64,000 nucleotides of DNA. Source: Saprospiraceae bacterium. GTDB taxonomy: Bacteria; Bacteroidota; Bacteroidia; Chitinophagales; Saprospiraceae. Made by a program: the position numbers and the translations under genes. The stretch spans positions 48,125 to 112,124 of the forward strand of contig JADKAE010000050.1 in assembly GCA_016715405.1 (NCBI GenBank), in the 5' to 3' direction. This document shows positions 51,477-62,610 of this stretch, piece after piece; the first letter of the stretch is position 1; each line of letters begins with the position of its first letter. The notes under the pieces were generated by a model. It was not told the DNA's origin and made no database searches. It was given only the letters and a program-made list of their open reading frames with translations.

Positions 51477-52911
51477 TTACCTCCTTTCCAGCATATCTTG
51501 CATCATGGCCATTCTATCGCCAATGATAGTGGCGCTAAATCTATGTGCTCGCTCAAGCATTCGTAGATAAGCAGCGGGGTCGCGCTGCCTGGATAAACGC
51601 TTTAAGGCCCCCATATAGTCATCACGGTATACAGTTGGAATAATAATTTTGCATTGTTCGTTTTTAACCAGTTCAGCATTCATCATAACCCGCGCTATCC
51701 GCCCGTTGCCATCTAAAAAAGGATGAACTTCGCTAATTAAGAACATCATAAATGCGGCTCTGGCAAAAGGATGCGTTAGTGCCATATAATAATCGAAGCC
51801 CTTTATCAAGGTGCCTTTAACCAGTGAATAATCTACAAAAAAGGTATTTCCCGCCCTGTTGTTTTTATCTTTGAATTGCCCCGGATTTTTTGAATCTCTC
51901 GCACTCAATAATACTTTATGCCTGAATGCTAATATATCGAGTAAGGCATCTGGATTTTCTGGTGTGATCTTCATTTCATCTTTATTACTTACCAGCTTCC
52001 AGGTACCCAAAATATCGTGCGAGTCCTCATTCCTCGCGGGCAAGGGCGCCTCAGTTTCAATTATTCGCATGGCTTCTTCCAATTCAAACTCAGTGCCTTC
52101 TATGTAATTTGAAAAATAGGCCTCAAAAAAAGCGAAATTGCGGAAAGAGGTGTCTGAAGTATTCCGTTGTGGCAAGTCAGCAAATTCCTGGCGTTTAAGC
52201 GCAATAAACAACGTTTCAAATAACTCTACTCTGACAGGGTCAAAGGGATGCCCAAACGCCCGTGCCATAGCTAGTGGAGAAGAAAGAATTTGAGCAGGCT
52301 GAGAGGCCATCATGGCGCCGATTATCTTGTTGAGTCTCGCAAATTCTTTTTCCATGCCAATTTGTCCGGCAATAAACCTTGCCTTATCGCGTAAATCATT
52401 CAGCCCGGCTTCTCCTTTAAGGCGAGCCACTTGCTCCAGGCGGTTTTCTATCTCGGCCCGGGGGCTTGTCTTTAGTTCCTGTCCGGATTTTCTGGATGGT
52501 TGTAAATTTTCAAGTAAGGCCCGCTCCAACTGCGAAGCATAGAGCTCTCCTGACAGGGGATTATCGCCATCAATGCGGCCGGGCCCCTGAATAAACCGGA
52601 GCGTGATGCCGGGTAATTTTATATTCTTGGTATATGTGTAAGTGAGAAACAGGCTCCCATCTGCGGTGGGTTGAAATTCTAGAGCGGACCGGTGGCTCAA
52701 CACAGCGCCGGGATATAAGCTGCCTATTATACTAAATAAGTTACGTCTGATTATTGCCGCGGGGTCGTCCGTAAGATTTGGGGGTATATATACGTGGGGC
52801 TATCTTGCGAAGCTTACCCGTGTTCACAAGCATTGCAAGTCGCTTGCTGATGCTTGGGTCGCTTGATGAAAAGACGACTTCCTGGAGGCGAAAGGGTATG
52901 TTTTTTTCCAT
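51477..52911 (-). CDS. AbiEi-like antitoxin domain fused to a Fic AMP-transferase (one frameshift)
   Basis: About 477 residues when the frame is extended across a break at the G-run 52780-52784 to an ATG at 52911. The N-terminal part (PSISKRLAMLVNTGKLRKIA, PRIYTPNLTDDPAAIIRRNL, YPGAVLSHRSALEF) resembles the winged-helix AbiEi family of antitoxins. The C-terminal half is a Fic domain with the full catalytic motif HPFLDGNGRIAR (AMP or phosphate transfer to target proteins). The segment FSNYIEGTEF before it fits the (S/T)xxxE(G/N) inhibitory helix, so the enzyme may be self-inhibited (class II-like). Two palindromes lie upstream. Toxin, antitoxin and DNA-binding parts may thus be joined in one chain (inference). 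Confidence 0.82.
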
Positions 52912-52937
52912 TAATGAGCTTTGAATGTATAAATTTA

Positions 52938-52980
52938 GAAAATATTTTCCATTAAAATGCGAATAGTGGAAAATATTTTC
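52938..52980 (-). promoter_or_regulatory. Twin palindromic operator upstream of the AbiEi-Fic gene
   Basis: Two perfect copies of GAAAATATTTTC at 52938-52949 and 52969-52980, each followed by (C/T)ATTAAAAT, with a 31-bp period (three helical turns). Located 27-69 bases upstream of the Fic start. Likely bound by the winged-helix part of the same protein (inference). Confidence 0.6.
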
Positions 52981-53267
52981 TATTAAAATTTCAAAGATCT
53001 GAACTAAAAGACACCCGGTGTTCTCCTCCTCCGCGATGGGTATGAGACTGCATCGCGACCGAGAGCGCGTGGGGAAACGGAGATACTTTTGACTTTGTGT
53101 AACAAAACAATGGTAAGGCCGTATGAATATAATATAAAAATCGTATTATTACGTATAGTTCTTTAGCACCAAATAATATATATATACTACACGCTGTCAA
53201 GTTTAAATCGATTTTCTATCTGTCGCTACTGCTAGCCCAATTCATTGTTAATCACTCCGGTTTTACT
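52981..53267. other. Intergenic region upstream of the BREX operon
   Basis: Contains a 7-bp stem hairpin CGCGATG...CATCGCG (53034-53059) and a -7-like TACTTTTG (53084-53091) without a good -33. The stretch 53130-53200 is very AT-rich. No BrxR-type or WYL-type regulator gene is present. Confidence 0.4.
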
Positions 53268-53893
53268 ATGACAAACGACAACATCACCTACAACTTCTCC
53301 TTCACCGGTGCAGCTATGAAGTTCCACGACTTTATTTGGCTGGCCAACTATGTTGTTGATAACCAACTGGATATAGAAAGCAGTGCCAGAGCCCAAACAA
53401 ATCATGCGCCGGGGAAATGACCCGGACCAATAAAAGGGAATTTCAGGAGTTAATTAAACGATACCTTCATTTGACCCCTGTACAGAGAGCTTTAATTATA
53501 GAAATGGATACCAATAGCCAAAAACACCTCGCTCTGCTCGCCATCTGCAAGGTATACTCCTTCCTCCGTGATTTCATCGTGGAAGTAGTGCGGGAGAAGT
53601 TTCTATCGCTCGACTTCCAATTGACTGATGGCGACTACCTCTCGTTTTACAATCGTAAATTGGAGCAACATCCTGAGTTGGAAGAATTCGCCGAATCCAC
53701 CACCAAAAAGCCCGGCAGGTAACATGGCGCATCCTCGAAGAAGCCGGCTTGATTGATAACACCAAAGACCGGGTTATTCTCCGCAGTTTGTTAACCAGCG
53801 GGTCATCCATGCAGTGGCGCAGCTGACAATCAGGCACCGCTTAAAATTTTCCTATTGTCTGACAGGGATATCAAAGAACGAGCAGTAGTATGA
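53268..53893 (+). CDS. brxA: BREX inner-membrane-associated protein BrxA (DUF1819), at least three frameshifts
   Basis: About 208 residues after repair, from the ATG at 53268. Begins NITYNFSFTGAAMKFHDFIWLA. Then come NKREFQELIKRYLHLTPVQRA, LALLAICKVYSFLRDFIVEV, VREKFLSLDFQLTDGDYLSF and HPELEEFAESTTKK, the usual BrxA blocks (NusB-like, DNA-binding). A later frame gives VTWRILEEAGLIDNTKDRV and finally LLSDRDIKERAVV ending at 53893. Breaks are near 53411-53414 (G-run), 53709 and 53788-53825. The TGA overlaps the brxB ATG (ATGA), a translational-coupling arrangement. Despite the breaks every block is conserved. Confidence 0.85.
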
Positions 53894-54477
53894 TGCAGAA
53901 AGACGACATAGCAAAAAAATACCAGGACCTTTTTACGGTGATTCAAATGCCGAAATTCCTTCATATGGAGGCCCTCGGCGGGGAAATTCCTTTTTTCATC
54001 TCCACTTACAACCCGGAGCAGGAGCTGGACATCGTGAAAGCTATTCACGGACTGAAAAATAAACTGGAGAAAATCGGAATCGAAGTGCTGGAACTAAACC
54101 TGTACGACATCGTCATCGGCCTGCTGAACAAGCACCTTGGCGAAGGAGAAATCTTCGAACTGGAAAAACAAATGGACAAAGCGCAATTTAAAAACGCGCT
54201 TCATTCTGTACTCGACATCACGGAAGTGCTGATGCCAAGAATAAAAAGCATCATCGATACCACTAAAGCCAAGGTGTATTTCCTGACCGGCGTGGGCAAC
54301 GTATATCCTTTTATCCGCTCGCACAACATTTTGAACAATTTGCAAAATATCGCCAAGGACGCCCCAACGGTGATGTTCTTTCCCGGTAAGTACACAGGGC
54401 AATCCCTGGAACTATTTGGAAAACTCAAAGACGACAACTATTACCGGGCTTTCAACCTCGATAATTATAAGTTATGA
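53890..54477 (+). CDS. brxB: BREX protein BrxB (DUF1788)
   Basis: 195 residues, the normal family size. The pattern QMPKFLHMEALGGEIPFFIS, NPEQELDIVKAIHGLKNKLE, ELNLYDIVIGLL, VYFLTGVGNVYPFIRSHNILNNLQ and VMFFPGKYTGQSLELFGKL is typical. BrxB is needed for BREX defence; its biochemical role is not settled. Its stop overlaps the start of brxC by 4 bases. This is the only BREX gene here without a frame break. Confidence 0.95.
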   Translation: MMQKDDIAKKYQDLFTVIQMPKFLHMEALGGEIPFFISTYNPEQELDIVKAIHGLKNKLEKIGIEVLELNLYDIVIGLLNKHLGEGEIFELEKQMDKAQFKNALHSVLDITEVLMPRIKSIIDTTKAKVYFLTGVGNVYPFIRSHNILNNLQNIAKDAPTVMFFPGKYTGQSLELFGKLKDDNYYRAFNLDNYKL

Positions 54478-57400
54478 AGCTGAACGATCTCTTTCTGAAA
54501 AATGTGCACCGGCCCATTGAAACCGTCATTAAAGCCGATGACCAGGAGCACGTGCTCACCGAGGTAGAAGAGTACGTGGTGACTCGCGAAATCGCCCAAA
54601 AAGTGGTGGATTTTTTCGCTTCCTACAATGACTACCAAGGTGTAAATGGCGTGTGGATTTCCGGTTTTTTCGGTTCCGGTAAGTCGCACTTGCTGAAAAT
54701 ACTCTCCTATGTATTGGAGAACAAGGAATACAACGGCGCTAAACTGGGCGAAGTCTTTGCCGCCAAAATTGAAGACGACGAAATGCTGCGGGGCGACGTG
54801 CTTCGCGCTACCCGCATCCCATCTGAATCCATCCTGTTCAATATTGACCAGCAGGCGCAGATTACCTCCAAATCCGACGAGGATGCGATCCTCAATGTTT
54901 TCTACAAGGTCTTCAACGATCACCTGGGCTACTTCGGCGCACAGCGGCATGTGGCAGAATTTGAACGCTGGCTCGACAACGATGGCTTCTATTCCCAGTT
55001 CATGGAACTATATGAAGAATTTGCCGGCGAGCACTGGACGGTAGGCCGCCGCAAATACTTCGCACCCGCTACAAAGGAAGCCATTGCCAAAGCGCTGGGC
55101 AAAATCCACAATGACGACCCTGCCAAATACAATGACATCATTGACACGCTCCGCAAAGACAACCGCATTTCCGTGGAGGACTTCTGCGAAAAAGTGGCGG
55201 AATACATTCATAAAAAAGACCACGGCTTCCGCCTCAATTTTTATGGACGAAGTAGGGCAGTTTATCAGCGAGAATACAAAACTGATGCTCAACCTTCAAA
55301 CCATTGTCGAAACACTGGCCACCAAGTGCAGGGGCCATTCCTGGGTCTTCGCCACGGCCCAGGAAGACCTTGAAGCCATCGTCGGCGACCAGTCTGCCGT
55401 AAATAGCGATGACTTCTCCAAAATCCAGGGACGCTTCAAGGCGCGGATATCGCTCACTTCCGCCAACGTAGACGAAGTCATCGAGAAAAAGATTGCTCGC
55501 CAAAACCGCCGATGCCGCCCAGCTTCTGTCCAAAAACTGGGAAACGGAACACGCCAACTTGAATACCATCCTCTCTTTCTCGGAAGCGGGGTGCAGTTCC
55601 GGAAATTTGCCGGCGAACGTGATTACGTTAGCAAATTCCCCTTCGTACCCTACCAGTTCGACCTCTTCCAGCAATGTATCAAGGAACTCTCCAAGCACAA
55701 TGCCTTCCAAGGCCGCCACGCCTCCGTGGGCGAGCGTTCTATGCTCGGCGTATTCCAGCAGATACTGCGCAACCTCGGTATGGCAGACACCAATACCTTA
55801 GTCAGCTTTGACCAGATGTTCGAGGGTATACGCTCTACTATCCGGGGGGAAATACAAAATGCGATTACCCTTGCCGAAAAAAATATCATCAACGAAGTGG
55901 CCCTCCGCACCCTGAAAACCCTGTTCCTGGTAAAATATTTCACCAATTTCAAGACCACCACTCGAAATATTTCTGTATTGCTGCTCCCCTCTACGAAAGT
56001 GGATTTGAAAGAACACGAAAAGCAGGTGCAGGAAGCCCTCAACCTGCTGGAAAGTCAGACCTACATTCAGCGCAATGGCGATATATACGTCTTCCTGACC
56101 GACGACGAAAAAGACGTGGAAAACGAAATTAAATCCACCGATATTGATGGTGGGGCGGTTACACAATTGTTCAACGAAATCCTTTTCGACAGCGTCATCG
56201 GCGACAACCGCATCCGTTTCCAAGCGAACAAGCAGGACTATGAGTTCACCAAGAAAATAGACGGCACCCTCGTTGGGCGGGAAAAGAGCTTATCCTCGAA
56301 ATACTGACGCCCAACTCCGACCACTATGGCCACGAGGATTTTTACAAGGCCAATACGATGGGATACAATACACTGGCGCTCTTCGTACTGCCGCAGGCCG
56401 ACCGCTTGGTGCAGGACATCCGGCTTTACATCAAGACCGAAAAATACTACAAGCAGAACATCTCCTCCACCAACAACCCATCGCTGAGCCGCATCATTTT
56501 CGAGAAACAGCAGCAAAACGTGCAGCGCAAGCGTCAACTGACCACCCTGCTGGGGCGCCTGCTCAGCGAAGCCGCGGTGTACATGAACGGCTCTAAGCAC
56601 GACACCGGCAACACCGCCGACGGCAAGACCAAGGTTATCAATGCCTTTCAGGATCTGGTGAAACTGGCCTACCCCAACCTCAAAATGCTGGGCGATATCG
56701 CTTACAATGAGGACGTGCTGAAAAACATCCTCCGATCCCGGCAAGACGACCTCTTCGGCGCCGATGAAACTACCATCAGCGAGGCGGAATCGGAAGTGTT
56801 CAACCTTATCGTAAGGAGAAAAAGGCAGTCCGACCGCACTTCCATTGCCGACCTGCGCGACCACTTCTCCCGCAAACCGTATGGTTGGTACATGAATGCC
56901 ACTCTTTGTGTGACTGCTCGCCTCTACAAACGGGGTAAAATCGAAGCCCGGCAGGACAGCAACCTGCTCTCCGACGAAGACTTCCTGGCCAACCTGCTCA
57001 ACAACCGCACCTTCAGCAATACCCTGCTCGAACCGCAAATGGAATTCGACCAACGCCTCGTGCGCCAGATGAAGGAGGTGTTTCAGGATTTGTTCGACGA
57101 GACCTGCCCCGCCACCGAAGCCCGCGACATAGCCAACCATTTCAAGGAAAGGGCTAAAAAAGAAGTACGGGAACTGCACCAGCTCATCGGCAACAAAGCA
57201 CAGTACCCTTTCCTGGAAAATCTGGAAGATATCGCCAATACACTCGACAGACTGGCCGGTATGGATTACAGTGTCCTGCTGAATAACCTGCCTGAATTCG
57301 AAGACAATCTGCTCGACCAAAAGGAGGCCGTACTCGACCCCATACGCAAATTCTGGAATGGCGAACAGAAAAAAATATTCGACCGCATCAATACCTTTCT

Positions 57401-57944
57401 CAACGGTGACCAGTCCAACTTCGATTTCGTGGACGCCGCCGAACTGCAAGTGCTGCGCAATATCCGCAACAACGCCAAACCCTACGAGGGCAACGCCATC
57501 AGGGAAGCCAAAGAGGCCATGGAGGCTCTCACTAAAAAGGTGCAGGAACAGATTGAAGCCGAAAAGGAAAAAACGCTGCACAAAATCGCCGAAGGAAGAG
57601 ACCAGATTGTCACCCAGGATGATTTTACCAAACTGGAACCGGCCAAACAGCAGAAAGTGACCGCCCCGATGGACCAACTCTCCGACAAAGTGAAAGAACA
57701 ACGCTATATCGCCACCCTCCGGCAGTACGCCAACCAGGTGCCCGATATGGTGGCCGAGCAACTGACTGCCTTACAGAAACTCGTGCACCCTGACGAGCAA
57801 ATCCTTTACGTGCCCGTGCGCAATGTGAAAATACATTTCAACAAAACGGAACTGTCTACCGTAGCCGACGTGGACGAGTACCTTCGCATCATGAGGGAAG
57901 AGATGCTCATGTATCTACAGCAAAACCGAAGAATTAAGCTCTGA
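54474..57944 (+). CDS. brxC: BREX P-loop ATPase BrxC, about four frameshifts
   Basis: About 1155 residues after repair, matching type 1 BrxC (~1200). N-terminus MKLNDLFLKNVHRPIETVIK. Walker A GFFGSGKSHLLK near residue 65; FFMDEVGQFIS (Walker B) at the first break; KISLTSANVDEVIEKK-like sensor region; and a long helical C-terminal half with ADRLVQDIRLYIKTEKYY, LRDHFSRKPYGWYMNATLCV and RNVKIHFNKTELSTVADVDE. Breaks lie near 55232 (T-run), 55495, 55583 and 56281 and are single-base slips. BrxC is the AAA+-like component of BREX. It ends 1 base before pglX. Confidence 0.92.
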
Positions 57945-57945
57945 C

Positions 57946-60900
57946 ATGAACACCAACCAGCTCAAAAAATTTGCCCAGGACGCCCGCCGAAAACTGCTCG
58001 CGCAGGTGGGCGCGAAGCTCGAATACGTGCTCAGCACCGACAGCGCCGAACTGCGGGAAAAAGCTCCCCAGATCAAATCCCTGCGCGACGAGCTGGCTCG
58101 CACGGGCAAAACCCATCTCATTGAAAAAGTAGCCTATACCTGGTTCAACCGCCTGATGGCCCTGCGCTTTATGGATGCCAACGACTTCCAGCCCGGTGGC
58201 GTCCGCATCGTGTCTCCGAAAGACGGCTTCACCCTCCCCCAACTGCTCGATGAGGCCAAGCAAGGGGGAATGGTGGATGGTGGATGGTGGGGAGTGGGTA
58301 GTGAAGTGATGGAACGGGTACATGCCTTGCTGGATGGGAAGTTGCCCAGCTCGAACCCACAGAACGAAGCTTATCGCTACCTGCTTATTGCCGCCTGCAA
58401 TGCCCTGCACCGGCAGTTTCCCTTCCTGTTCGAACGCATCAACGACTATACCGAACTGCTGCTGCCCGACGACCTCACCAGCGAGTTCTCCATCGTACAC
58501 GACGTGGTGCAGGGTATGTCCGCCGACGACTGCCAACAGGTGGAAATCATCGGCTGGCTCTACCAGTTCTATATCTCAGAGAAAAAGGACGAGGTATTTG
58601 CCTCGAAGGACAAGGTCAAAAAAGAGGATATTCCCGCCGCCACCCAACTCTTCACGCCCCGCTGGATTGTGGAGTACATGGTGCAGAATAGCCTCGGCAA
58701 GCTCTGGCTCCAAAACCGCCCCAATTCCCGCCTGCGGGAACATATGCCCTATTTTATCGAATCGGCTTCGCAGCAGGCGGGCAACTACCTGCGGGTATCC
58801 TCACCAGAGGACATCACCTTGCTCGACCAGGCCTGCGGCAGCGGCCACATCCTCGTATATGCCTTCGAACTGCTCACCAAAATCTACGAGGAGGAGGGCT
58901 ACAACCCCGCCGACATCCCACAGCTTATCCTCGAAAAAAACCTCTTCGGCTTCGAGATAGACGGACGAGCCGCCCAACTCGCTGGTCTTGCCCTGCTGAT
59001 GAAGGCCAGGGGATACTACCGCCGCCTGTTCCGAAAAGAAGCCCCCGTGCCGCATATTCTGCAATTCGAAGACGTGACCTTCGCCGAAGGCGAACTCGAA
59101 AACTACCTGCGGCAGGTGAAGCTCGATATGTTCAGCCAGGACCTGCTGGCCGACCTGCGGCAGTTCGAACAGGCCACCAACTACGGCTCTTTGATGCGCA
59201 TACGCACCCCAGGCCTGCCTTACGTGCAGCGGGAACTGCCTATGCCCGACCTCTCCCTGCTCGAACCCCACCAGAAATTGCTGACCGCCTTCCGGCAAAT
59301 GGAACTGCTGGGCCGGAAATTCCACTGCGTGGTGGACAACCCGCCCTATATGGGCAGCGGGAACATGAACCCGAAACTGGCGGATTTTGTGAAAACGCAT
59401 TACCCGAATGGCAAGGCGGATTTAATGGCCTGTTTTATGGAGGCGGGCATGAATATTTTGCTGCCCAATGGTTTTTTGGGCATGATAAACCAGCAATCAT
59501 GGATGTTTTTGAGCAGCTATGAGGAGCTTCGAAAGAAAATTATCAGCGACTATTTTATTGAAACGTTGGTGCAGGTTGGCTATAATTCCTTCCCAGAATT
59601 AAACTCAAAAGTTGTTCAGGCTTGCACTTTCGTTATCAATAAAAGTGCTTACGTTGGTAAAAAGGCGTTTACGTAAACTTGAATGATGCAGCTCAATCCG
59701 CCGATAAAAAACTGGTTTTTGAAGTAAAGATTAAAAAGGGTGAATTTTATAAATCCAGCCAAAAGATTTTGAAAATATACCGGGAGCCCGATTGGGTATT
59801 GGGTGTCACGAAATATGTTTAATGTTTTTCTAAAAACCAAAAACTTGGTGAATATTCATCTGCAAAACAAGGGTTAATCACTGGCGATAATACAAGATTT
59901 CTAAGGTATTGGCAAGAAGTAACAAGTGACTTCAAAGACAATCCAACAAAATGGTTTCCAATCAACAAGGGAGGCGAGTTTAGAAGATGGTATGGTAATC
60001 ATGAATACGTCGTCAATTGGAATGCGGATGGTCAAGAGATTGTAAATCTTGTAGATAAAAATGGACGTCAACGTTCAAGACCACAAAATCTACAGTGGAA
60101 TTTTCACAACTCAATCAGTTGGGGATTGGTTACCTCCGGTTTATTCTGTGCAAGGTATTACCCGAAAAACTTCATGTTTAATGTTGCTGGAATTTCAATT
60201 TTCCCGGAGGAGAACATTTTTAACTACCTACTTGGATTATTGAATTCCAAACTAACTCAATCATTCTCTTCAATAATTAATCCTACGATTAATTCAAATG
60301 TAGGCGACATTGAGAAAATTGCAGTTATCTACGATGAGAAATTAAGTGAAACGATTTCATCGAATGTGGAAGAAAATTTATCAATCTCCAAGTCCGATTG
60401 GGACTCCCGTGAAACCTCCTGGGACTTCCCCCAATCCGAACTCCTCCGCCTCCGGGGCCAAGACCTCGAAGAGAGCTACGACCTATACTGCCAATACTGG
60501 ACCAAGAAATTCCACCAGCTCCACCGCAACGAGGAGGAACTGAACCGGCAGTTCATCGAAATATACGGCCTTCAGGACGAACTCACGCCCGATGTGCCGC
60601 TGGAAGACATCACCATTTTGAAAGAAGAGACCCGTATCGAGCAGGGGCAGTTGGTGTTTGATGCGCAGGAGGTCATGGCGCAGTTCGTCAGCTATGCCGT
60701 CGGCTGCATGATGGGGCGGTATTCCTTGGACAAGGAGGGGCTTATCCTCGCCAACCAGGGGGAGACACTGTCGGATTTCACCGAGAAACTGGGCATCCCG
60801 CTCAGCGAGCTGCAATTCCAGCCAGACGAGGACGCCATCATCCCCGTGCTAGACGACGAGTGGTTTGAGGACGACATAGTGGGCAGGTTCCATGCCTTCC

Positions 60901-61456
60901 TCAAGGCCGCTTTCGGGGAGCGGGACTTCCGGCGCAACCTCGCCTTCCTTGAAGTCAAGCTCGGCAAGGACATCCGCAAGTACTTCGTCAGGGACTTCTA
61001 CAGCGACCACGTGCAGCGTTACAAAAAGCGCCCGATATACTGGCTGTTCAGCTCGCCCAAGGGCAGCTTCAACGTACTTGTCTATCTGCATCGCTACACC
61101 CCCGACACCCTCAACAACATCCTGAACCGCTACCTGCGGGAGTTCATCCAGAAGCTGCGGGCGCAACGCGACCATTTCGAGCAGGTAAAAATCTCCGGCT
61201 CCACTGCCGAGCAGACCCAGGCCATCAAGCGCATTGACCAGCTCGAAAAAATGCTCCTCGACTGCGAGCAGTACGAACGGGACATCCTCTACCCCTTGCC
61301 ACCGAGCGCATCGCCCTCGACCTCGACGACGGCGTATTCGTCAACTACAACAAGCTGGGGCAGGCGGTGAAGGAGGTCGGCGGCTTGAATGATAAGGCGA
61401 CGAAGAAGAAGGTTAGGGAGTTTGATTGGATTGATGTGGGGCAGATAAGAGATTGA
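57946..61456 (+). CDS. pglX: BREX-1 adenine-specific DNA methyltransferase PglX (BrxX), about four frameshifts
   Basis: About 1170 residues after repair, matching PglX. SAM-binding motif I LLDQACGSGHILVYAF (~290-305), EIDGRAAQLAGLAL, and the catalytic VVDNPPYMGSG (~464) of N6-adenine methyltransferases. The specificity region (~480-820) includes TGDNTRFLRYWQEV and WGLVTSGLFCARYYPKNFMF. The C-terminal part has IYGLQDELTPDVPLEDITIL and RPIYWLFSSPKGSFNVLVYL. Breaks are near 59660, 59772, 59832 and 61300; the C-terminus resumes ATERIALDLDDGVFVNYNKL to the stop at 61456. PglX methylates host DNA and directs BREX discrimination. Bases ~59400-60395 are AT-rich while both flanks are GC-rich, suggesting an exchanged recognition domain. 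Confidence 0.93.
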
Positions 61457-61548
61457 AGAATGATCAAGTGACTATACTAAAAACTAAAGCTAAAGACTAC
61501 CGTATTCACAAATTGTGTTGCGTTTTCTCTAACTAAACAAGCAGGAAA

Positions 61549-62602
61549 ATGGCCAGAGAAGCATGGTACATTAACGAATCGGAGATGGATGATTATCAGA
61601 TTCCCATCATCCAAAAAAATGGAAAACTCGTTTGTAGTAAAAGGGTGCGCTGGATCCGGAAAGACAGTTTTGGCGCTTTGGAAAGCACGTGAGATTGCTC
61701 GCACAGGTTTGGGGAGCTACTATGTAATTGTTTACACCAAAGCACTACGCCAGTTCATCAATGACGGAATTGAGGAAACCGGTTTATCGCATGATAGGGT
61801 GACACATCACTACGAATGGAAGCAGAAGTTACGAAAGCCAAAGGCTGATTTTGTCATCATTGATGAAGCACAAGACTTCACTCGGGAAGAACTATCTGAA
61901 CTCCAACAATCAGCAAAAAAGGCCTTCATCCTTTTTGGGGATTCCGCCCAACAGCTTTACAAAGGCTTGAAAAAAGACCTCATGACCATGGAGCAAATTG
62001 CGCACCATACGGGGCTTTCAATGGAGCAACTTGTGCTCAATCATAGACTTCCAAAGAAAATTGCCCGTGTGGCTGAGCCAATTAATACAACTGGAGATGT
62101 TCTGGAAAGCCGTTGTAAGAAAGAGGGAGCTAATAAGCCTTTTCTCGTAAAATCTCACTCTTGGGAGAAACAATTAGATTTTATCATCGATACAATTGAG
62201 GAGCGTGGATATACTGACGCTGCAATATTATGCCAGGATAATCAATTAGTGAAAAATGCAGATGAATACTTTGCTAAAAAAGGAACCCGAGTAGAAGCCA
62301 AGTACGATATTAACTGGCCAGATGACGTCAAATTTAACCTGAACTTCTATAGTCAAAACCCTAAGTTGATGACCTACCATAGTTCAAAAGGCTTGCAGTT
62401 TGAGGCGGTTTTCATCCCGGGGTGCGAAATGGATTCTTTACCTGGAAACAATGTGAATCCGCTATATGTGGCCATGACTAGGACATACCAAGATCTTTTC
62501 ATTCTTTATTCCGGCAGCCTCTCCTTTGTTAAATCGGTGCCCAAAAGTCTATTTGAACTTGTAGATTTGACCATATTTAATGACGACAATCTACCTTTTT
62601 AA
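61549..62602 (+). CDS. SF1/UvrD-like helicase-type ATPase (one frameshift)
   Basis: About 351 residues after repair. Begins AREAWYINESEMDDYQIPII. One extra A at the run 61612-61618 joins it to KKMENSFVVKGCAGSGKTVLALWK (Walker A). DFVIIDEAQDF is Walker B. FGDSAQQLYKGLKK and LVLNHRLPKKIARVAEPI are motifs III and IV-like. LMTYHSSKGLQFEAVFIPG (motif V) and NPLYVAMTRTYQDLFILYSG (motif VI) follow. It is shorter than full UvrD and lacks the large 1B/2B inserts. AT-richer than the BREX genes. It starts 92 bases after pglX, where pglZ would be expected, and is 8 bases upstream of the next gene. It probably works with that gene in DNA-based defence (inference). Confidence 0.85.
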
Positions 62603-62610
62603 CTGATGAT

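Noticed and set aside
56238..57761. 507-residue antisense ORF
   Set aside because: It lies opposite the conserved BrxC frame and has low-complexity composition typical of shadow frames.
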